52,199 bases of DNA from Ophiostoma sp. CBS 140.51. Lineage: Eukaryota > Ascomycota > Sordariomycetes > Ophiostomatales > Ophiostomataceae. Each line of letters starts with the position of its first letter. Position 1 is the stretch's first letter. The stretch covers positions 1 to 52,199 of the forward strand of contig JANSLP010000238.1 in NCBI GenBank assembly GCA_029298735.1. Direction: 5' to 3'. A model generated the notes under the pieces. It was not told where the DNA came from and did not search any database. It was given only the letters and a program-made list of their open reading frames with translations. This document shows positions 1-9,258 of the stretch, piece after piece. The position numbers and the translations under genes were made by a program.

Positions 1-139
1 CAGATTTTCTTCAAAATTAAAACAGCAAACGTCTTAAAATTATGTAAAATATCATAACATATTTCTTTTATTCTCATCAATTGATTTTGTGCCGTAATCA
101 TCGCTAGGTGTCATTCAAGTATACATTTCGAGTCTACCG
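1..139. other. 3' flank of the ketopantoate reductase gene
   Basis: 139 AT-rich bases (more than 65% A+T by eye) directly after the stop codon at 140-142 on the minus strand, fitting a 3' untranslated region. Nothing else is seen. Confidence 0.5.
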
Positions 140-1633
140 TCATAGAAAGTGACTGTTCAACTCATCCTTGCTGAGAGGCACAGCCTTCTCGACAAGATCC
201 ACCATCTTTTCGTTCGTCTTCACACTAATCGGCTTGCCACCATCTGTAGCACCAACACTTTCCAAGTACCGGGCCATCTCGACAACCCATCCGTTCATCT
301 CGCCCACCTCAGTCTTCTTCCCCGCCGACGCGTCCTGGAACATGGAGCTGTTATTGTCCTTGACCAGCTCGCCGACGCGGTAGACCATGGCCCGCAGGCT
401 CTTGAACGACAGTCTCTCAACAAGTGCGTCCTTGTCGGTGCCACTGTTCCCATCCTGACCAAAGATGGTACCGTTTTCAATCTCGTGCAGGACCAGTGTG
501 CGTAAGACGGAGCTCGCCTCTTCCAAAAGCTCATCAATAATTTCAGGCACAGCCGACTCGCCTCCCGGAACAAAAAGAGCACCATTCTTGCACCGTAGAA
601 TCGCCGTCAGCGGGTTAATGATGCAGTTGACGACAAGCTTCTCGAGCTGCAGCACCCATAGCTCGTGGCGCGGGGCCCAGCGTGCATTCAGTTGAGAGGC
701 AGCCATAATCTGCTGCACAAGATAAGAGTCCTGGCCTGGGGCTGCCAGATCGTTGTCGCCTACAACGCCCAAAACGATATCAGCCAGTGAAGCATGGACA
801 CTTGCAAACGGTCCTATTGAGAAGACGCCGTGGGTCACGATGCATGCGAGCCACTGCGGGCTTGCCCGTTCTGCAGATGTGCTGGGATGCCGTGCATCAT
901 TATAGATGGCGCCGTACGGTGGCCATAGCTTGTTCATGCCGTTTTGTGCAAAGGCAACGGTCGATTCCGGACCGAGGTAGCGTCGTAACCAGTCTGCCGT
1001 CTTGAGCGCATCCTGTGCCTTGGTGGAGATGACGAGATTGGAGATGTTGCTAATTTCGGTCGACTCTTGCCCTGACGGCGGTGGTGCTTCTGACCACATC
1101 TCGACGTCAAAGTCGGTGATCCGTGAGCTGTCGTCATCAGTGTCCTTTTGACCTTCTAGGTAGCTCGGTGGATGGAGTACCACACCTGGATTCGATCTCC
1201 ATTGCTCCAACAGACCTGGACGGTGAACAACCAATGTGATGGGTGGCCGGTTGGGCATCTTGGCGAGCGATACGGCAAAAAGTCGGCCCAAGTTTCCCAT
1301 GCCGAGGACATAGATGCGTCGCCGTTCGTCATCCTCAGAAAGGCGATTGGCGGCAGCCTTCTTGTTTGTGTTAGACCCACCCGGCACATCATCGGGGGTC
1401 CATTTGTAGATCTTCGGCCCTGTTGCATTGTCCTGGAGTGTACGTGACAGCCAATCCGGAATGGCAGCTTCTGCCGGTTCAGCTGTCTTCATGGCGCCGG
1501 TCATCGGCGTGGAGCTGAAGGTCCGTCTAGATGGTGCCGTGTTATGGTCGTTCACAGCGGCACGCCAGCATATGCGACAGGATCGTAAGAAAGTGGTGAG
1601 CTGTGGAGGCGTAAAAGGGCGTCCGAAAGCCAT
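140..1633 (-). CDS. 2-dehydropantoate 2-reductase (ketopantoate reductase), probably mitochondrial
   Basis: An uninterrupted 497-residue frame. Family knowledge: these enzymes use NADPH to reduce ketopantoate to pantoate on the route to pantothenate and CoA. Seen: a Rossmann start IYVLGMGNLG with the GxGxxG dinucleotide loop at about residues 111-116, and in the C-terminal half the stretch KLVVNCIINPLTAIL, which matches the ApbA/PanE C-terminal helical domain with its catalytic Lys and conserved Asn. The first ~50 residues are rich in Arg, Ser and Thr (SRRTFSSTP), like a mitochondrial presequence; targeting is inferred. At 497 residues it is longer than bacterial PanE (about 300) because of the N-terminal extension and a loop near residues 155-185. 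The ATG at 1633 is the first in frame. It is divergent from Rad26 with 483 bp between start codons. Fungal paralogues of this family are not all proven ketopantoate reductases, so the substrate is less certain than the fold. Confidence 0.85.
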   Translation of the reverse strand: MAFGRPFTPPQLTTFLRSCRICWRAAVNDHNTAPSRRTFSSTPMTGAMKTAEPAEAAIPDWLSRTLQDNATGPKIYKWTPDDVPGGSNTNKKAAANRLSEDDERRRIYVLGMGNLGRLFAVSLAKMPNRPPITLVVHRPGLLEQWRSNPGVVLHPPSYLEGQKDTDDDSSRITDFDVEMWSEAPPPSGQESTEISNISNLVISTKAQDALKTADWLRRYLGPESTVAFAQNGMNKLWPPYGAIYNDARHPSTSAERASPQWLACIVTHGVFSIGPFASVHASLADIVLGVVGDNDLAAPGQDSYLVQQIMAASQLNARWAPRHELWVLQLEKLVVNCIINPLTAILRCKNGALFVPGGESAVPEIIDELLEEASSVLRTLVLHEIENGTIFGQDGNSGTDKDALVERLSFKSLRAMVYRVGELVKDNNSSMFQDASAGKKTEVGEMNGWVVEMARYLESVGATDGGKPISVKTNEKMVDLVEKAVPLSKDELNSHFL

Positions 1634-2116
1634 GATGTGAGGCCGAGGTAAAGATCGTGCCCCTTCTGAGAGTAAACACCGTCTCTGTGCTCGATTGGAC
1701 GTTGATGTAGGTGGTCGGCTACCTTACATAAGCTACAGCGAAACGGCTGGCGGCGGCACTTCAGCGGCTTTGGGGGGGCGATGGCCCGCTGTAGCCTAGC
1801 TGCCTAGCGGGTAAAAAACCACTTTAAGAGCAAAAAGTGTCACGTGCTGTCGCGGAAGCGTCGCGATTCTTTCAACTTTTTGAAAATGACGTTTTAAAAG
1901 GTCGATCGTCACTCGCCTTTCATCCTTTGCAATCTACACAACCCATGCATTTTGCGACCCAGCACCGACCACACGCTCCCTATCAACGTGCGAGAAACTG
2001 GACATTAACCTGAGATGGTCGAGAGTGTTGTCGCATATTCTGTCGACCACTGAATCCATTTTGACCGACTTCTCGCCCCTCCCTTCGCTCTCGGGCGAAG
2101 CTATCCATCCGAGACG
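1634..2116. promoter_or_regulatory. Divergent promoter between ketopantoate reductase and Rad26
   Basis: This 483-bp spacer holds both promoters. A palindromic E-box CACGTG sits at 1841-1846 within GTCACGTGC, of the type bound by Cbf1/USF-like bHLH factors. On the Rad26 side two short upstream ATG frames run back to back: 1945-2013 (22 codons) and 2015-2053 (12 codons). Both close before the Rad26 ATG at 2117. Whether they are transcribed depends on the unknown start site. No other gene is visible. Confidence 0.5.
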
Positions 2117-5100
2117 ATGTCGTCTTCTCGGGAGGACGATGCGGTGGCCGATGCCCATGACACCAACGTCAATGTCAATGACACCGACATGCTCGACGAA
2201 GAGTCGGCCATCAAGGCGCTGACGGAAAACGTCCGCGACCAGGACGACCTCGAACGCGACATTACCTACCAGGCCGAGCTCGCCCTCATCGACGCCGAAG
2301 ACAAGCGAGACGAGAAGCGCATCGAGCGACTCGAAGTGAACAAGACGAAACTGGAATCCCAAAAACACACATACCAGCAGAGACTACGAGCGACATCGAC
2401 GGCCAACCCGGTACTGCGACGGCGATTCGAAACAGAGATTGCCAAACTGACGGCCGAGATTGAGACGGCCGACAGCGACCTTGCCGACTTTCGCAAACGC
2501 ATCAACCAGCGACATGTGGCGGCAGAGAATAATGACGGGACAACAACTCCGAGCGCAGACGACACGACCGCCGGCAACCACCGCCTGCCCAACGAGACAC
2601 AGCGGGAGTTTTTGATTCGCACAGGCAAGATTACGCCATTTGCCAAGTTTGGCGGCGCACGGCCCGAAGGTGTGGAGGGCAACCTGGCCGATGTCATTTT
2701 GGATGCCGAGGAAGAGGCGGTGGCAGAAGAGCTGGCGGGAAGTGAGCGCAACGAGCCACACTCGCACCAGAACTTGCGGCTTCCTGGCTTCTCAGAAGGT
2801 TTCCAGGCCGTCAAGCTGGGCCGGGCAGACAAAGCGCGCGCAGAAAAGGAAGGGAAAGAAGTTCAACCAGGACCAAGTACCACCGTCGAGGCATCAGTCG
2901 AGTCAGAATTCTCGCTGCGGCCAAGGAAGAAGCGGAAAACACGGCCAGTCGACTCTGATGAAGGATCGGATTATGGCGGTGGAGGCGACGAGGATGAATG
3001 GAAGCCAGCAGGCGACTCGTCTGAGCCGGGAACGGCACCTCAATCTGACGAGAGCGACGACGACGACACGACCGATTTTACGAAAATTACACAGCCAAAA
3101 GCCAAGACGCAACGAGGGCGGAAGGCGCGCATAATAGCGAGCGAGACGGAAGGTGACTCGGACAGCAAGGTCAACTTGAGCGGTGTCGACGATGGAAACG
3201 AGTCGGTCTACAAACAGCGACTCGATGATTGGGTTACGCGACGACGGAATGCACGACGCTTACGGCGACAAGCAGCCGGTCTGTCAGCTGACGACGACGA
3301 CGATACACCTGAATGGTTCAAGCCATCACCAGACGAGCCCGACCACGTTTTTGAAAACGGTCTTCGCTTACCGGGCGACATTTATCCATCGCTCTTTGCG
3401 TACCAAAAGACGGCCGTCCGGTGGCTGGCCGAGCTCTACGACATGCGTGTTGGTGGTATTATTGGTGACGAGATGGGTCTGGGCAAGACAGTGCAGCTCA
3501 TCTCGTTCGTGTCCGCTCTGCACTACAGCCAGCGACTCGACAAGCCGGTGATTGTGGTTGCGCCAGCCACGGTGCTCCGGCAATGGGTCAATGAGTTCCA
3601 CAGATGGTGGCCGGCCCTGCGCGTGTCCATTTTGCACTCGTCGGGCAGCGGTATGCTGAGCGTCAAGGGCGAGGACCGCATCGAGGAGGAAGAGCTGGCG
3701 TGGGACAATCGGCCGCAGAAACGCGGATCGAGTGCGGCGGCCAAGAAGATTGTCGACCGCGTCGTCAAGCACGGCCACGTTCTTGTCACGACCTATGCTG
3801 GTCTGCAGACATATGGTGATGTCCTCATTCCCGTCAACTGGGGCTATGCGGTGCTCGATGAGGGCCACAAGATCCGCAACCCCAACACGGCCATCACCGT
3901 CTACTGCAAAGAGCTGCGGACACCCAATCGCATCATCTTGTCGGGCACGCCCATGCAGAACAACCTGACGGAGCTGTGGTCCCTCTTTGATTTTATCTAC
4001 CCGATGCGCCTGGGCACACTCATCAACTTCCGCAACCAATTTGAGATTCCCATTCGCCTTGGTGGTTACGCCAATGCCACCAACCTGCAGATCATGACTG
4101 CCCAGAAATGCGCCGAGACGCTCAAAGACGCCATCAGCCCGTACCTGCTGCAACGCCTCAAGGCTGATGTGGCCACCGATCTTCCAAAAAAGAGCGAGCA
4201 GGTGCTGTTTTGCAAGCTGACCGAGCCGCAGCGGCTAGCCTACGAGCTGTTCTTGAAATCCGACGAGATGAATGCCATTTTGCGCAAAGCGCGGCAGTCA
4301 CTCTACGGCATTGACATTTTGAGAAAGACGTGCAACCACCCGGACCTGCTGGAACCTCAGCTCAAGCACAAAGAGGGCTACTACTGGGGCAACCCCAACA
4401 AGTCGGGCAAGATGCAGGTCGTCAAGACGCTGCTGCAAATGTGGAAGCGCTTCGGCCACAAGACGCTGTTGTTCTGCCAAGGTACACAGATGCTCGATAT
4501 TTTGGAAGCGTTTGTCCAGCGCCAGGGTGACATCAACTACCTGAGAATGGACGGCAAGACGGCCATCAAGGACCGCCAGACCCTTGTGGATCGCTTCAAC
4601 AACAGCCCCGACATTGACCTGTTCTTGCTGACAACCAAAGTCGGTGGTCTCGGCACCAATTTGACAGGCGCCAACCGCGTCATCATCTTCGACCCAGACT
4701 GGAACCCGTCGACGGACGTGCAGGCGCGCGAGCGTGCGTGGCGCCTGGGCCAGAAAAAAGAAGTCACCATCTACCGGCTGATGACCGCCGGCACGATTGA
4801 GGAAAAGATTTACCACCGCCAAATCTTTAAGCAGTTCTTGACCAACAAAGTGCTGAAAGATCCCAAGCAGCGGACGACCTTTGGCCTGCACGATCTGCAC
4901 GACCTCTTTAGTTTGGGCTCGTATGAGGACGGCGTCACCGAGACGAGCGAACTCTTCCAGGGCAGCGAGGTCAAAGTGCCCACGGGGCGGAAACAAGTCA
5001 TTACGCCTGGACCCGACGCAGTGCCAATTATCACGAATGGCGATAAGGGGAAGGCAACGGCCTCTTCTACTGTTGCTGCAGATGGCGAAGGCGACGACGC

Positions 5101-5842
5101 GAAGCAGCTCCGCAGCATGCCGGGAGTGGCCAAGCTGGAAGAGTTCCAGCAGGGCGAGGACGGTGAAGCCGATGCTGCTGCCGACACGTCCCCCTCGGCC
5201 CAAGAGGACCGCATTATGAAGGGAATCTTTGCCCAATCGGCACTGCACAGTGCCGTTGAGCACGACATGATTATGAACGGCGGCAACGGTAATGGTAAAC
5301 GTGCCGTCCAGGCTGACCGCCGCATCCTGGAACAAGAGGCCCGTCGTGTGGCATCTGAAGCCGCTGCCCATCTGAGGCAAGCCGGTGAAGAGGCCAGTCG
5401 CGTGCCTATTGGCACTGTCACTTGGACGGGTGAAGTCGGTGAAGCTGGTCGGCCGCGGAACGTACGTCGTGGCCGTGCTGGACCAAGCTCATCTGGCATT
5501 CTGGCCGGCATTGCCGACCGTCAAGGTCTAAGGGCGCCAGGTGGCCCTGGTTCTGCTGGAGGCCGCTCGCCATATGGCCGTTCGTCTTCGGGTACACCTG
5601 ACAGAGTATCCGCTTCATCAGCTGGCATGACGATTGACGACTTTGAGCGGATGATTCCCAACTTCATCCGGCGCCACGGCGGCAAAGTCCCCTCCAAGGT
5701 GCTCGTCGACCACTTCAACCAGTACTGCACGGGCAAGCAGCAGGCGGCCGATTTCAAAAAGGCGCTGGATACGGTGGCACGGATGGAGAAGACGGGGTCC
5801 AGCATGCGTGCCATTTGGTCCCTGAAGCCAAAGTACGCCTGA
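2117..5842 (+). CDS. RAD26: Rad26/CSB (ERCC6-type) SNF2 ATPase for transcription-coupled repair
   Basis: A single 1241-residue exon. Family role: a Swi2/Snf2 translocase that binds stalled RNA polymerase II and starts transcription-coupled nucleotide excision repair. Seen: an acidic, Lys-rich N-terminus (KKRKTRP near residue 270; Asp/Glu runs to about 400); Walker A GDEMGLGKT at about 451-459; a DEGH box at 581-584; SGTPMQNNLTELWSLFDF; and the C-terminal helicase lobe with GGLGTNLTGA and RAWRLGQ at 873-879. DEGH in place of DEAH and the following KIRNPNT are characteristic of the Rad26/CSB subfamily. The last ~70 residues (MTIDDFERMIPNFIRRHGG onward) look like the small winged-helix/ubiquitin-interaction end of CSB proteins. 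The ATG at 2117 is the first in frame. It ends 586 bp from the convergent RPS14 stop. Confidence 0.95.
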   Translation: MSSSREDDAVADAHDTNVNVNDTDMLDEESAIKALTENVRDQDDLERDITYQAELALIDAEDKRDEKRIERLEVNKTKLESQKHTYQQRLRATSTANPVLRRRFETEIAKLTAEIETADSDLADFRKRINQRHVAAENNDGTTTPSADDTTAGNHRLPNETQREFLIRTGKITPFAKFGGARPEGVEGNLADVILDAEEEAVAEELAGSERNEPHSHQNLRLPGFSEGFQAVKLGRADKARAEKEGKEVQPGPSTTVEASVESEFSLRPRKKRKTRPVDSDEGSDYGGGGDEDEWKPAGDSSEPGTAPQSDESDDDDTTDFTKITQPKAKTQRGRKARIIASETEGDSDSKVNLSGVDDGNESVYKQRLDDWVTRRRNARRLRRQAAGLSADDDDDTPEWFKPSPDEPDHVFENGLRLPGDIYPSLFAYQKTAVRWLAELYDMRVGGIIGDEMGLGKTVQLISFVSALHYSQRLDKPVIVVAPATVLRQWVNEFHRWWPALRVSILHSSGSGMLSVKGEDRIEEEELAWDNRPQKRGSSAAAKKIVDRVVKHGHVLVTTYAGLQTYGDVLIPVNWGYAVLDEGHKIRNPNTAITVYCKELRTPNRIILSGTPMQNNLTELWSLFDFIYPMRLGTLINFRNQFEIPIRLGGYANATNLQIMTAQKCAETLKDAISPYLLQRLKADVATDLPKKSEQVLFCKLTEPQRLAYELFLKSDEMNAILRKARQSLYGIDILRKTCNHPDLLEPQLKHKEGYYWGNPNKSGKMQVVKTLLQMWKRFGHKTLLFCQGTQMLDILEAFVQRQGDINYLRMDGKTAIKDRQTLVDRFNNSPDIDLFLLTTKVGGLGTNLTGANRVIIFDPDWNPSTDVQARERAWRLGQKKEVTIYRLMTAGTIEEKIYHRQIFKQFLTNKVLKDPKQRTTFGLHDLHDLFSLGSYEDGVTETSELFQGSEVKVPTGRKQVITPGPDAVPIITNGDKGKATASSTVAADGEGDDAKQLRSMPGVAKLEEFQQGEDGEADAAADTSPSAQEDRIMKGIFAQSALHSAVEHDMIMNGGNGNGKRAVQADRRILEQEARRVASEAAAHLRQAGEEASRVPIGTVTWTGEVGEAGRPRNVRRGRAGPSSSGILAGIADRQGLRAPGGPGSAGGRSPYGRSSSGTPDRVSASSAGMTIDDFERMIPNFIRRHGGKVPSKVLVDHFNQYCTGKQQAADFKKALDTVARMEKTGSSMRAIWSLKPKYA

Positions 5843-6428
5843 ACGTGCTGATTGTATAACATATCACTGTACATATCTACGATCATGACGAGCTTCATAT
5901 AGTTTTACGATTTTTATTGTGTTTCAGAGGCTATTCCTCGCAAATGATATCCTTCTTGTAACCAGCCCACCACACTCGCTCCAACCCAAATCAATCCCAT
6001 CCCTTTTCCTGCGGTTGTGCCAGAAGCAACATGCGACGTAGAAGAACTGTCAATGGGGACCAGGCAGAATTGCCGTTCCCCTCGGAAGTGTCAACACCGC
6101 GGGAGACATAAAAGAAAGACAAAGAGAGGTGGATAAGAGAGGAGTAAAGGAAGCGTATAAATTTTCAATGTGCCTTAAACCCCACGGGGGGTGAGAGTTG
6201 CAAAGAGAACTTATAAGAGTATTCCTCTGCTCCTCCATCCCACCCCTCCTTTTTTGTCATTGCTTTTGATGTCCGAGAATAAAAAAAAAAAACTAAAAAG
6301 GGAGAAAACGAAGCGAGGCAGGTCTTAAGACCTTGTCGATTCCAAAAATCGACAACTTTTGTAGGAAAGCCAGAGAACCAGTGACGCCGAAAATGACTGT
6401 AGCGGTCGAGACGGTCGAAACGACACGC
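5843..6428. other. Convergent 3' spacer of Rad26 and RPS14
   Basis: This is AT-richer than the flanking genes and contains a run of ten or more A near 6281-6293. It should hold the two facing 3' untranslated regions. I see no gene, RNA or repeat here. Confidence 0.6.
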
Positions 6429-6973
6429 TTACAGACGACGACCACGGCGACCACCCTTGCGGCGGGTCGAGTCGGAGGGCGTAGGGGTGACGTCCTCAAT
6501 GCGGCCAATCTTCATGCCGGAACGGGCCAGGGCACGCAGAGCCGACTGGGCACCGGGGCCGGGGGTCTTGGTGCCGTTGCCACCAGTGGCACGGATCTTG
6601 ATGTGCAGAGCAGTGATGCCCAGCTCCTTGCAGCGGGCAGCGACGTCCTGGGCAGCCAGCATGGCAGCGTAGGGAGAGGACTCGTCACGGTCGGCCTTGA
6701 CCTTCATGCCACCGGTAACACGGCAGATGGTTTCGCGGCCACTGCACGGTGGGTTAGCAAATATTATCTCCTCGCCAGTCTCTCCTCATCTCCGCCCGCT
6801 CATTCAGTTGAATGCTTCGCGGGGTGGACGCACCTCAGATCAGTAACGTGGACGAAAGTGTCGTTGAAGGACGCGAAGATGCGGGCAACGCCAAAGACGA
6901 GCTCGCCCTCGCGGACCTGGGGGCCCAGGGAGATGTTCTCCTGGGCGGGCTTGACAGTCTTCTTCGGGGGCAT
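6429..6973 (-). CDS. RPS14: 40S ribosomal protein S14 (uS11)
   Basis: A two-exon gene: exon 1 is complement 6834-6973 and exon 2 complement 6429-6741. The 92-nt intron 6742-6833 starts GTGCGT and ends GCTAAC...GTGCAG. The joined product is 150 residues, the usual length. Seen: GELVFGVARIFASFNDTFVHVTDL in exon 1 running across the junction into SGRETICRVTGGMKVKADRDESSPYAAMLAAQDVA and ending KGGRRGRRL, which matches eukaryotic uS11 almost throughout. Role: part of the small-subunit platform, contacting helix 23 and the mRNA exit region; its basic tail lies near the decoding-site rRNA. The ATG at 6973 follows an in-frame upstream ATG at 7084 that would add an unconserved 37-residue leader, so the internal start is chosen. 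It is divergent from RPL7, which suggests shared control. Confidence 0.97.
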
Positions 6974-7573
6974 GTTGACGGTTTGGGGGTGGGTTGGCGG
7001 GTTGTTGATGTTGATGGTGATGATCGTGGGACGTCGAAAGGAAGAAGACGAAAATTCGCAAAAAGAGGGATAGAGAAAATGCACCCGCCAAATTGTTAGC
7101 GTGTAAAAAACACCACACCCAAATTCTTACAGTGCCGTTCATTTGTCTTTTTTTGGTGGGGAACAATTTGGCTGCACAAAACTTCGTGGCGGTGACAGGT
7201 GGCAGAAAATGGACCAAGCAGAAGCCAGAAATGGGCGGGAAAAGCGCGGAAAAAGCCAGGGTTAGCGTGCCCTACCCTCATTTTTGCAGCAGAACATCTC
7301 AAAAAAAAGGCAACTGCTGACTGTGCGGTGGGACCATTTTTAGCGCGATTCTCAAATCTAGGGCACTCTTTCCCAATTTTCCCGTCTTTTCGCTCTTTTT
7401 CACTGCAGACCCACTCATTTCCCACCCAAAATTTTCTGGTACACTTCTCCTCTCGCCTGAAAACTTTTAGGTCTCGAAATCTTTCCTTTCCCTCTCTTCT
7501 TCTCTCTTTGACCATCGACAAATTATCGACAACTCGACCACCGACCGAGCATCTCGACAACAAATCCTTCGCA
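6974..7573. promoter_or_regulatory. Shared divergent promoter of RPS14 and RPL7
   Basis: 600 bp separate the two start codons. Near the middle is an inverted pair AGGGT (7258-7262) and ACCCT (7274-7278) in the context AGGGTTAGCG...CCTACCCT. AGGGTTAG-like elements resemble the telomere-repeat (Tbf1/Rap1-type) sites known in many yeast and fungal ribosomal-protein promoters; assignment here is inference. A second TTAGCG lies near 7097-7102. Pyrimidine-rich leader sequence precedes the RPL7 ATG (7370-7510), as is usual for this gene class. Confidence 0.5.
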
Positions 7574-9258
7574 ATGGCCTCCACTTCTACGTATGCACTC
7601 TCCCTCCCTCTTTCGTCCTTGTCTTGAACGCCGCCTTCTCGAGAAATTGGGTCGGCGGTCGCTTCACTCAAGCAGCAGATTTTTTCTTTTTTAGATTGTC
7701 GTGGTCCCCAACGCTGGATGTCAACATGTCTTTCCTTCTGTCCTTCATGGACAATTGAGAGACCGGCAGTCCAGTCTGATGTTTCCCGCACGTCTCTCCA
7801 TCTTGTTGAGAGCAGACTCTTTCGTGTCTGCTCTCCTCAACTTGAAGAAGGCATATGTGCTGGGTGTTGAGTCTGAACGATCTCCCTCGTTTTGCCGAAA
7901 GGCACGGAAGCGTTCTTCTCTAAAACGAGTGCCTATCACAGTGACGAGCAGCCGGCTTCTTGCCTCGAAAGAGTTTGTCGTCGCCATCCGCTCTCGTCAG
8001 CTTGTGCAATGAGCAAAAAATTTCTTGGGCGGACTTGACTGTCTGCCCGAGGTGTTGTCGGCTTTGAGTGGTGCAATGGGACATACTTGGTTGAGCTAAG
8101 GACACATTTACTTTTTTGTTTCTTTCTCCTCTTCGTCCTCCCAACGCAATCTCACCGATTAAATCCAACAAGCGAGCCAGCCATCGAGAGAATGTCGCAC
8201 TTGAGCAGCAGTTCTCCACAGGCGCTCCCTCATACCCGTTTGTTCGGTATGCTGGACTACGTACTAATCTTTCCCGACAACAGTTCCGTGCCTACGCACG
8301 ACCACGTTCTGGTCCCCGAGACGCTCCTGAAGAAGCGCAAGAGCCAGGAGAAGGCCCGCGCTGAGCGCTCCGCTGAGGTTGAGAAGAAGAAGGCTGTAAG
8401 TACACACTGCACTCTCACTTCACACACAACACGAACAAAAAGAAAGAGGAGGAAATCGATATGATGCAAAACATACATCTTGCCAACTAGACTATTGTCA
8501 GTGCTGTTGCAAAATTAACCATCTTTCGGGTCTGATATCGAACTTGGGACATACATTTATTTGAATCATTTTATCTGTACATTCTTGTGCAAATGCAGGA
8601 GCCAGCAGCTAATTTTTTTTTTGTCCCTCAGGCCAACAAGGAGAAGCGCACCGTCATCTTCAAGCGTGCTGAGAAGTACGTCAAGGAGTACCGCGATGCG
8701 GAGCGCGAGCAGATCCGCCTGGCCCGCCTGGCCAAGGCCAACAACTCGTTCCACGTCCCGGCCGAGAACAACCTGATCTTTGTTGTCCGCATCAAGGGTA
8801 TCAACAAGATCCCCCCCAAGCCCCGCAAGACCCTCCAGGTCCTGCGTCTGCTGCAGATCAACAACGGCGTCTTCATCCGCGTCACCAAGGCCACCCAGGA
8901 GATGATCAAGATTGTCGAGCCGTGGGTTGCTTACGGCTACCCCAACCTGAAGAGCGTCAAGGAGCTCGTCTACAAGCGCGGCTACGGCAAGATCAACAAG
9001 CAGCGCATTGCCCTGACCGACAACGCCATCATTGAGGAGTCCCTCGGCAAGTACGGCATTGTCTGCGTGGAGGATCTGATCCACGAGATCTTCACCGTCG
9101 GCCCCAACTTCAAGCAGGCCTCCAACTTCCTGTGGCCCTTCAAGCTGTCCAACCCCACTGGCGGTTTCCACACCCGCAAGTTCAAGCACTTCATTGAGGG
9201 TGGTGACCTGGGCAACCGCGAGGAGAACATCAACGCCCTGATCCGCCAGATGAACTAA
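7574..9258 (+). CDS. RPL7: 60S ribosomal protein L7 (uL30)
   Basis: A three-exon gene: 7574-7590, 8284-8395 and 8632-9258, giving 251 residues. Exon 1 is only 17 nt (MASTS plus two bases). Intron 1 (7591-8283, 693 nt) starts GTATGC and ends with branch-like TACTAAT near 8261-8267 and CAG. Intron 2 (8396-8631, 236 nt) starts GTAAGT and ends CTCAG. The joined protein contains VPETLLKKRKSQEKARAE, ANKEKRTVIFKRAEKYVKEY, FVVRIKGINKIPPKPRKTLQ and ends NREENINALIRQMN, which is unmistakable uL30. Role: a large-subunit protein bound to 25S domain II and near the 5S particle. The N-terminal basic helix is the eukaryote-specific extension. Intron 2 carries a box C/D snoRNA and intron 1 is highly structured (separate entries). 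It is divergent from RPS14. Confidence 0.97.
7591..8283 (+). other. RPL7 intron 1: long intron with an array of strong hairpins, possible ncRNA host
   Basis: At 693 nt this is by far the longest coding intron in the window. Seen directly: GAGAGAC 7757-7763 pairs with GTCTCTC 7792-7798. GTTGAGAGCAGA 7805-7816 pairs with TCTGCT 7827-7832 and CTCAAC 7836-7841 across a 3-nt bulge. CTCGTTTT 7886-7893 pairs with AAAACGAG 7922-7929 and encloses a GCC-GAAA-GGC mini-hairpin. TGACGAG 7942-7948 pairs with CTCGTCA 7993-7999. GGGCGGAC 8027-8034 pairs with GTCTGCCC 8041-8048, one G-U pair. ACA triplets lie at 7938-7940 and near 8081-8083. Hairpins followed by ACA could be H/ACA RNA, but no rRNA guide pocket was identified. 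A splicing-regulatory structure or a retained exon are alternatives. Confidence 0.4.
8456..8541 (+). ncRNA. Box C/D snoRNA in RPL7 intron 2 (snR39/snR39b-like)
   Basis: Seen: C box ATGATGC at 8461-8467, D box CTGA at 8532-8535, and a terminal stem TCGAT 8456-8460 with ATCGA 8537-8541 (six pairs if A8461-T8536 is counted). Directly 5' of the D box, ACCATCTTTCGGGT (8518-8531) is perfectly complementary over 14 nt to the universally conserved LSU rRNA stretch ACCCGAAAGATGGT. The D+5 rule places 2'-O-methylation on the G of CCCGAAA, yeast 25S G805 by my count, the snR39b target; A807 two bases on is the snR39/snR59 target. In S. cerevisiae snR39 and snR59 lie in RPL7A/RPL7B introns, so the host location is conserved. 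No clear C'/D' pair is visible. Confidence 0.88.
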
